Positions 28,661 to 34,240 of a stretch of 34,240 nucleotides of DNA are shown one piece after another. Position 1 is the first letter of the stretch; each line of letters starts with the position of its first letter. The notes below the pieces were generated by a model. The model made no database searches. It had not been told where the DNA came from and saw only the letters and a program-made list of their open reading frames with translations. Source of the DNA: Scenedesmus sp. ARA3 (lineage: Eukaryota; Chlorophyta; Chlorophyceae; Sphaeropleales; Scenedesmaceae); assembly GCA_004335835.1 (NCBI GenBank), contig RWJK01000173.1, positions 1-34,240 of the forward strand, in the 5' to 3' direction. The position numbers and the translations under genes were made by a program.

Positions 28661-29609
28661 AACTTATCAGATGCCTCACGCACCTCAAGTGGGTGCTCGC
28701 CTGCAGCCATCTAGATGGCTGTTGTGAGATCTCACTACTGGTGGCATGGCACCTAGGCGGCACCTAGGAGCCGCAGGCCTGCGGCTATATGCCGCATGCG
28801 TGGCAGGACAGGGCATGACGTGGCACTGCCACATGGCATGTGCAGCTGTCCAACAACAACACTGCAGCAAGCTGCGCTGCGAGGTTGCCACAAGCAATAG
28901 GATTAATCAAAGCTCTACTAAAGACACGCGTTACTGGTCTACTCAGGACTCCACACTGTTGCTGCCACACCAGGCCAGACAGTGAGCCCAGTGAGGGCGC
29001 AGCGCTGCACACAGCATGAGATGCAATGCTGTGCTGAACTGTACCATGCATCTCTGGACACAACATATTGCAGCGCACCCTTCCCAATCCTGCAGGCTCT
29101 ACACGGCATGGCCTGAGCTCTGTTGGGCTGATGCCAAGACGATCCATCACTTGCGGGCTCCTTGCTGGCGATGTAGATGTCAAGGTCATCATTGCACATT
29201 GGGTTGCCCTACACCACCCTGAATGCCGCTGCATCCACTGCCCCTGCAATATCAGCAGGTGGCTATCTAGTCCTCAAACAGCCGCATTCTTACTTGAGGC
29301 TGAACCTGTTATGCAGCAGCACTGCTGCTCATTGCGAGCTCATTGTGCTGCAGCAGCGCAGTTGGAGATACATGCCTCATCAGCACGTCCTGCACGGTGG
29401 TAGTGGCGGCGGCAGCGGCAGCAGCAGCAGCAGTGCTGAGTGGCTTGGCTGAGAAGTCTGAACAAATGCATTTACTATGTGCACACACCACCGTGACTCC
29501 TGCTGGTTGCCGCCTCAGCAGCAGTTTGAATCTGACATGTTACCTTCAATGGCTTTCATGTCATGAGCTGGCAGCTGATTGCTGCAATGCCCGCTGTGTG
29601 GTTGTTGAG
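28661..29609 (-). other. 3' flank of gene E
   Basis: No confident exon is seen. It includes a stretch (28960-29060) clearly similar to 22705-22810 beside gene F. An Ala-coding frame at 29309-29491 (minus) sits over a GCNGCN tract and is not convincing as an exon. Confidence 0.4.
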
Positions 29610-32600
29610 TCATGCAGCGTGCCCCGCATTGGCCTGGCAGCAGCTACGAGACCAGCCAGCGGCTTTGTGTGAACTCACAAGCCTCTTGTCGGCAGGCGCC
29701 TTCAAGGAGCTGCGTGGCTTTGAGGCCGGCCGCGCCGGCTGTCCAATGCGCATCGCCTCCATCAGCTGCTGCAGCAGCTGCATGCGTGCCTCTGCAAGCT
29801 CCTGCTGACTCAGCACATGCTGCGCTATGGCCGTCACGTCACTATCTGTGATGTTAGGGCAGCCAGCGACAGAAGCAAACAGGTCGGCCATGGTGGCCTG
29901 TCCGGCAACCACTGCTTTGCACATGTGCGCGAGCACCAGCATCTGCAAAGCACATTGCAAGAACAGCAACAGCAGCAAGAGATGAGGGAGCCTATGGACG
30001 CTGGCAAGCGAGCGGACAGGCACTATGAAGTGTCCACCGTGGCAGGAGCTGCAGCACACTGACTTGATAGTAATTTGAAGCAATCATTACATTCAAACGA
30101 CTGGCAAAGTGACCGCCTTTTGTAGCACACCCACATGCATGCTCGCTGCTGTTGATCAACATGACAGGACTGCCGGCCATGACAGGACTGCCGGCCATGC
30201 ATATGCCAAGCAACAATAGATAGATAGAAAGAGGGGTTACACGGTGTGTTCATGCGGCATATGCCACCACAGACACCTGGTAAAATAGGAAGCTGCAAGC
30301 AGCTCAGCTCGGGCTGTCACTCTGAGGTTTTAACCCCAGAAAAACCTCTGTGCCTAAGGTATGACATTGGTTATACTAGCATAACCGTCTTCCTTACGAG
30401 TAGAAGTACGCCTTCCTTACAAGCAGCAATCCGCTTAGTCACAAGCCAGCCGCGGGGTGCTTCAAGATGCTGCTGCTTGACTGCCCACCATTCAAGCCTC
30501 ACTCACCCTGCACTTTGTCAAGTTGAAGCTGCCTGCACCTGACACTCCCCAGCCTTTCAGCAGCTCCTTCAGCGCGTCATGCTTCATGCCATGCAGCCAC
30601 AGGCGAAGGGCTTGAGCCGCGGCAGCAGTGCAGCCTGTGCCCCGGGCCGCGGCCGCCAGGCTGATGATCGGCCCGACTGCTGCCCAGCCTTTGTCGATGA
30701 TGGCGTCAAGGTTGTGCGCCTTTGTGCGCGGTTGTGCTGGCGGAGCCAGGGTAGCTCCTGCAACAAACCCCATTCTGCTGCTAGGTCTGCTTGCTGCCTC
30801 TGCTGCCCCGCCGCGCGGGGTGTAGCTGCTGCCCAAAATATTGGCGTGCGCTGGCAGCAGCTGCGGTTGTGTTGCCTCGGCATCCGTGTGCACTGCAGCC
30901 TCCTGGCCGCCATGCTGAGCTGGGAGTGCAGGCAACTTCCTGAAGCTGCTGGCAAGTACCTGCTTGCCTTGATAGCGCACCATGTAGTCTGGCCGCACGC
31001 CGCCATCGCCGCCATTCTGCTGCTTGTTGGCCGCGAAGTTCATCACGGCCAGCCCGCCAGCCTCGACAGTCTCTGAAAGTAGATGACCAGTGGGGAAACA
31101 GCTGCAGCCAGCAGCAGCAGCAGCAGCCGACAGCAGACAACAAGCAGCAGGACTAGTTGGAGGGGCTTGTATGCCAGTCTTTATTTAGGGAGCACCACCT
31201 GCTGCATTGTGGGCAGTTGGCGGCAGATTTCAATAACAACAAACCCTTGTTACAGCGCTTGAAGGGTGCTGCTGCAAAAGCAAGCCGTCACCATCATGCT
31301 AGCTTACTGATGCAACCACAGCCGATGTGTGATGGCAGCTGGAAGATGCGCATGCTACTGTATGGTCTTCTTTCACATGAAAGGCGCTTGCAGCAGAACA
31401 AAATGTGCATGCTTGACGTTTGTGACGTGTCGTGCAGGTTTACTGAGCCATGTTGCTGACTCATGCACGGCGTACGGGGTGGGCCTGCCAGCTTACTAGT
31501 CAGCAGCACAGGCAGACTCACAAAATGGCCACGTCGAAGCGCCTGTCAGCAGCATCCTTGAACATGGAGCACTTGCAGGATGAGCCTGCCGTATGTGCTT
31601 TGGCTGGTGGTGTGTCGCAGCAGAATATGCCGTTGACCGTGTCCAGGTACCTGCTGCAGCGCTCGCCAATGGATGTGGATGCCTTTCCAATGTAGAGCGG
31701 CGTCCACTCCCACGGCAGTGCCCCTGGGGGCCTGACACACGGCACATACACGCCCTCGTCAGGCGCAGCCTTCTTCAGCTCGGGGCGAGTGGTGATGAGC
31801 CCGCCGCCAGCGGCTACCTGCACCAAGTAGGGCTGCTGCAGTGGCAGGTGGCAGGATGTGCTGAGTCAGCACGGCATTGTTTTTGCATGAGTGGATACGT
31901 AGCTGTGTGCCACTGCAGTGTACAATCTGCTGCGAAGGTGAAAAAACTGCAGGGCGCTGCGTACATGCTGACAGCTGCACTGTATGGGTGCTGGTGTAGT
32001 GTGTGTGCTGATGTTCAAGTTTGTATTAATGACTCAAGCCCAGGTGATGTGTGGTGGTGTGCTGCGTGACTGGGCAGAGCACCTGCACAGTTGCATCTCG
32101 GTCCACTGGCCGTCTGACACCGCATAACCACTCGGCACATCGACAGCACCTCTGCAGCAGCTCCTGGTCGCTGCGGCTGTGTGGCTGCCAGACCAACAGC
32201 ATCATGCAGATGGAAAACACCTGGGTAGGTGAACAGATATGCTTCACCTTTGCTCTGGCCAGCCCTTCACCCGCAATGCCCTTCATCACCGCCTCCAACT
32301 CCTCCAGGCTCAAGTGCTCCGCGCAGACTTTATGGGCAGGCTTTGCCTCCCTGCTGGCCCTTAAGGGCAAGCTTGCGCCTTTGGTTGCAAAATCGTCCAG
32401 CTGTGTCATGGGCCAGCTCAGGCTGGCATTCCGGCTCAACTCAGTGCATGTACTCGCACTGCTGCGCATGGTCACCGCGCTGAGGGCGCGCGTTGTGCCA
32501 CTGCTGCTCATCAAGCTGCTGGTGTGGCTCGACAGGCTGACTGCATGTGGTGCAGGTATGAACCTGCCACTGCTGGAGGTTATTGCTGTCTGGACGCCCT

Positions 32601-32883
32601 TATGTCCGCTTCCATTGCAACCAACAACACGTGGCACAAGGCTGCCGAAGTTGGTGTCTGCTGCTGGCGGCGTCACCCTGGGGAGGGCAGCGCTGCTCAG
32701 GCTAGCCTGAGCACGCAGTGCAAGGTTTGCCATTGGTGCCAATGCACAAGCAGGGACGCTGCCAGGCACTTTATCAACTAGTTTAGGTAGCAAAACGGTC
32801 ACTGCAGGGGCTAACGCGCGTATCAATGCTGTGTTGGAGCAAAGACGAATAGCAGTACACACTTGAAGTGCATGTACCATCAT
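29610..32883 (-). CDS. GIY-YIG-like domain protein E, complete catalytic motif
   Basis: Exons in transcript order: 32883-32248, 31835-31522, 31101-30507 and 29942-29610. All phases agree, giving 625 residues (stop TGA). Residues 1-212 are Ser/Ala-rich and basic, possibly organelle-targeting. The GIY-YIG core follows: GVY (240-242), PLYIGKA (258-264), Arg271 in IGERCSRYL, Glu330 in TVEAGGLAVMNFAAN and Asn342. These are the five positions expected of the nuclease fold. A Cys-bearing insert (FCCD, CKCSM) sits after the Arg helix. Residues about 420-515 form a helical region (ALRLWLHGM, LKELLKGWGV) shared with gene F. The last exon (LAHMCKAVVAG) is also shared. A GTGAGT within the last exon at 29678 could be a donor to an unseen further exon. 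Family proteins cut DNA (UvrC, Slx1, homing enzymes), but the substrate here is unknown. Confidence 0.7.
30161..30196. repeat. 18-bp perfect tandem repeat in gene E intron 3
   Basis: Two identical units beginning ATGACAGGACTGCCGG. A following GCATAT breaks the third unit. Confidence 0.85.
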
Positions 32884-32989
32884 TGCTAGCTACATGAGAC
32901 ACCATTGCCTATACTAAACATCATGGAATTTATTTATATATTTTCGTTTAATATATCTGTGATGTCGTCCTCCTGCATTGCTACAGCAC

Positions 32990-33060
32990 GCGGCGATCGA
33001 AAATAGCGACGGTTCGTCCTCACGCCCCGATCTGGGGTCCACCGAGGAGGCAGCATGCAA
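32990..33060 (-). promoter_or_regulatory. Conserved upstream block of gene E
   Basis: The counterpart of 26575-26645: GCGGCGATC, TAGCGACGGTTCGTCCTC, ACGCCCCG, CCACCGAGG, GCAGCATGCA. AT-rich sequence (TTTATATATTTTCG) lies between it and the ATG at 32883. Confidence 0.4.
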
Positions 33061-33161
33061 ACAGGCGCTTTATCTGCACGTAATTAACGTTAATGCCGAT
33101 GTATCTGGCGTGGATGTGGCGCCTGCAGCACTTCAGGGTCACCCTGCAGCCTGCATGCGCA

Positions 33162-33213
33162 TGCAGTACTGCTATACTGCGCAGCACTGCAGTACTGCTA
33201 TACTGCGCAGCAC
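33162..33213. repeat. 26-bp perfect tandem repeat upstream of gene E
   Basis: Two identical units beginning TGCAGTACTGCTATACTGCG. Each contains short palindromes (GCAGTACTGC, CTGCGCAG). It lies 280 bp from the start codon of gene E. Confidence 0.85.
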
Positions 33214-33379
33214 TGCGCCTTGGATCTCCACTGCACAATGATTGCTGCCAACGACACGATCACAATAGTGCTTGCAGAATTCGATTTTTCAACTCCATAG
33301 TACCGCTGCTGTGCAGAACAAGACTGCACATTCATGCTGGACGCAGCACCAGCCTGGCGTGACAGCAATGTAGCCTAGT

Positions 33380-33526
33380 AGGGAACGTACTAGGGCGCAG
33401 CACAACGACGCCTGCAACAACAGCCTTCCACATATGGCTTGCAATGTGAGCATGAAGTTCAGCGATCTGTGATATGGTGAGGAACTTTCTGCAGATTGCC
33501 ACGTCACTGTTTAGTTGCTGCGCCAT
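33380..33526 (-). pseudogene. Possible remnant of a third GIY-YIG paralogue (last exon only)
   Basis: The minus strand reads ELHAHIASHMWKAVVAG. HMWKAVVAG matches HMCKAVVAG at the start of the last exon of gene E at 8 of 9 residues, and the DNA matches at about 20 of 27 positions. No other exon of the family is visible between here and the window end. Chance similarity is not excluded. Confidence 0.3.
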
Positions 33527-33644
33527 GTACTTCAGGTTTTCAGCAGCTAAACGTGCAGGTCAACTCATACTTCAGTCTGACGACGGAGGTAACCAGCAAC
33601 CAGCAAAACGTGACCAGTGGAGAAAGCAGGAGATCACAAAATGC

Positions 33645-33648
33645 AAAA
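33645..33648 (-). terminator. RNA polymerase III terminator of tRNA-Gly
   Basis: TTTT on the minus strand, 4 nt after the discriminator base. A second TTTT follows at about 33638. Confidence 0.75.
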
Positions 33649-33652
33649 CAGC

Positions 33653-33744
33653 TGCGTCCGCCGGGAATCGAACCCGGGTCCCTACCGGTCTCCAGAATCT
33701 CCCTCGTTGGGAGGGTAGGATGATAGCCACTACACTACGAACGC
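33653..33744 (-). tRNA. tRNA-Gly (anticodon CCC) with a 20-nt intron
   Basis: Reading the minus strand, the acceptor stem GCGTTCG pairs with CGGACGC (one G-T). The D arm is GTGTAGTGGCTATCAT. The anticodon stem CTACC pairs with GGTAG. The T arm is CCGGG-TTCGATT-CCCGG, followed by discriminator A. The anticodon loop begins CTCCCA (anticodon CCC) and is interrupted after position 37 by an intron, ACGAGGGAGATTCTGGAGAC. Its GGGAG can pair with the anticodon CTCCC as in typical nuclear pre-tRNAs. Boxes A and B are intact. Confidence 0.92.
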
Positions 33745-33861
33745 GGGGTCAATTGTGTTGCCATGCACTGGTTTTAGGAATACAAACGCGATTTTGCAAG
33801 ACAGCATTTCGAACCCGGGGCATTTTTGCGGTTTTGGGAGTTGCTTGCTGATTTTGTGGCA

Positions 33862-33969
33862 ATGGAGGCTGCGCCGGCTCATTGGCGTGTTGCGGTGCCT
33901 GGAGATCACCCGTTTCTGCGTTCTGATCCAGCACAGCTGCGCANTGTACTGGCGCCCCGCTCTGGTTGA
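33862..33969 (+). CDS. Possible start of a further gene (35-codon ORF)
   Basis: ATG GAG GCT opens a frame reading MEAAPAHWRVAVPGDHPFLR, ending at TGA 33967-33969. It contains one N at 33944. The composition is protein-like, and a GT just before the stop could be a donor to an exon outside the window. No family recognised. Confidence 0.25.
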   Translation: MEAAPAHWRVAVPGDHPFLRSDPAQLRXVLAPRSG

Positions 33970-34240
33970 CCTTCCTGCTTTTACGTGATGTGCTGTCAGT
34001 AGTTGTCCAATTTTAACTTTCTGGCAAGGCCATGTTGCATGTCGTGTGTCACCGTGCTTGATTTTTCAGCTCTGTGTGTCGCATTGCGTGCTTCTATGCT
34101 TGTCAGCCATGAGGGTTGCAGAAGCAGTAGCACCTTAGTTTGCATGTCACATGCAGTGTCTCCTGTCGGTCCCGCGGGCTCCTGCTTGCTGCAGTCTGGT
34201 GTGTACAGCAGTGCCTTGGTGCAATCATGCCAAACACCTA
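33970..34240. other. Window end, nothing recognised
   Basis: T-rich and non-repetitive sequence. No exon, RNA or repeat can be supported. Confidence 0.4.

Larger units (their letters stand above)
27850..33070. repeat. Segmental direct duplication, copy 2 (contains gene E)
   Basis: It matches copy 1 (21630-26650) colinearly with an offset of about 6.0-6.5 kb that drifts through insertions and deletions. Best anchors are exon 1 of the GIY-YIG genes, the upstream block and the 28960-29060 block. Divergence is high, so the event is old. Confidence 0.6.

Noticed and set aside
29309..29491. Ala-rich minus-strand frame as a last exon of gene E
   Set aside because: It lies on a GCNGCN tract, and neither splice phase nor similarity to gene F supports it.
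23535..32883. Penelope-like retroelement as an explanation for the GIY-YIG domains
   Set aside because: No reverse transcriptase motif is present in either gene or its flanks, and both genes have ordinary multi-exon structures.
33809..33825. tRNA B-box-like TTCGAACCCGGGG on the plus strand
   Set aside because: No matching A box, stems or anticodon arm could be built around it. At most a fragment of a SINE or tRNA.

Overview
The window looks like nuclear DNA of a green alga, probably a chlorophycean (Chlamydomonadales or Sphaeropleales type). The reasons are moderately GC-rich DNA, spliced genes with GT-AG introns, very long CAG/CTG tracts that give poly-Gln and poly-Ala runs in exons, TGTAA motifs (the usual green-algal polyadenylation signal) and a eukaryotic tRNA gene with an intron. 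The species cannot be fixed from sequence alone. All exon models were built by hand from splice signals, reading phase and protein family patterns. There is no transcript evidence.

Layout. (A) 55-3089, plus strand: the 3' part of a leucine-rich-repeat-like protein with huge Ala/Gln expansions. (B) 4225-8794, plus: a nine-exon Y-family translesion DNA polymerase, closest in its C-terminal part to Pol iota. (C) 9618-13470 (perhaps to 13878), minus: a tetratricopeptide-repeat protein in nine or more exons, convergent with B. The B/C gap holds a 65-bp-arm hairpin. (D) 14432-20106, plus: a ten-exon amino acid transporter of the AAAP/SLC38 type, divergent from C. (F and E) 23535-26458 and 29610-32883, both minus: tandem paralogues with a GIY-YIG nuclease-like domain, lying in a degenerate direct duplication of about 5 kb per copy. 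A tRNA-Gly(CCC) with a 20-nt intron lies at 33653-33744, minus.

The most unusual signal is in the introns of D, with one case in B. They carry partial copies of the neighbouring exon ends, complete with the splice site: exon 4 x2, exon 6 3' end x2, exon 7 5' end x3, exon 7 3' end x2, exon 9 5' end x3, and exon 4 of B x2. In the exon 7 and exon 9 copies the differences from the real exon are mostly synonymous (about 25 synonymous to 5 amino-acid-changing by hand count). That suggests the copies have been translated, perhaps as alternative exons. A 452-bp hAT-type MITE with a perfect 8-bp target duplication sits inside one of these copies. A second unusual pattern is that CTG microsatellites lie just upstream of many 3' splice sites in genes on both strands.

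The lineage-specific GIY-YIG pair is the other candidate for something undescribed. E keeps every expected catalytic residue. F has YHG in place of YIG and a frameshift. No operon-like functional link between the genes is visible.
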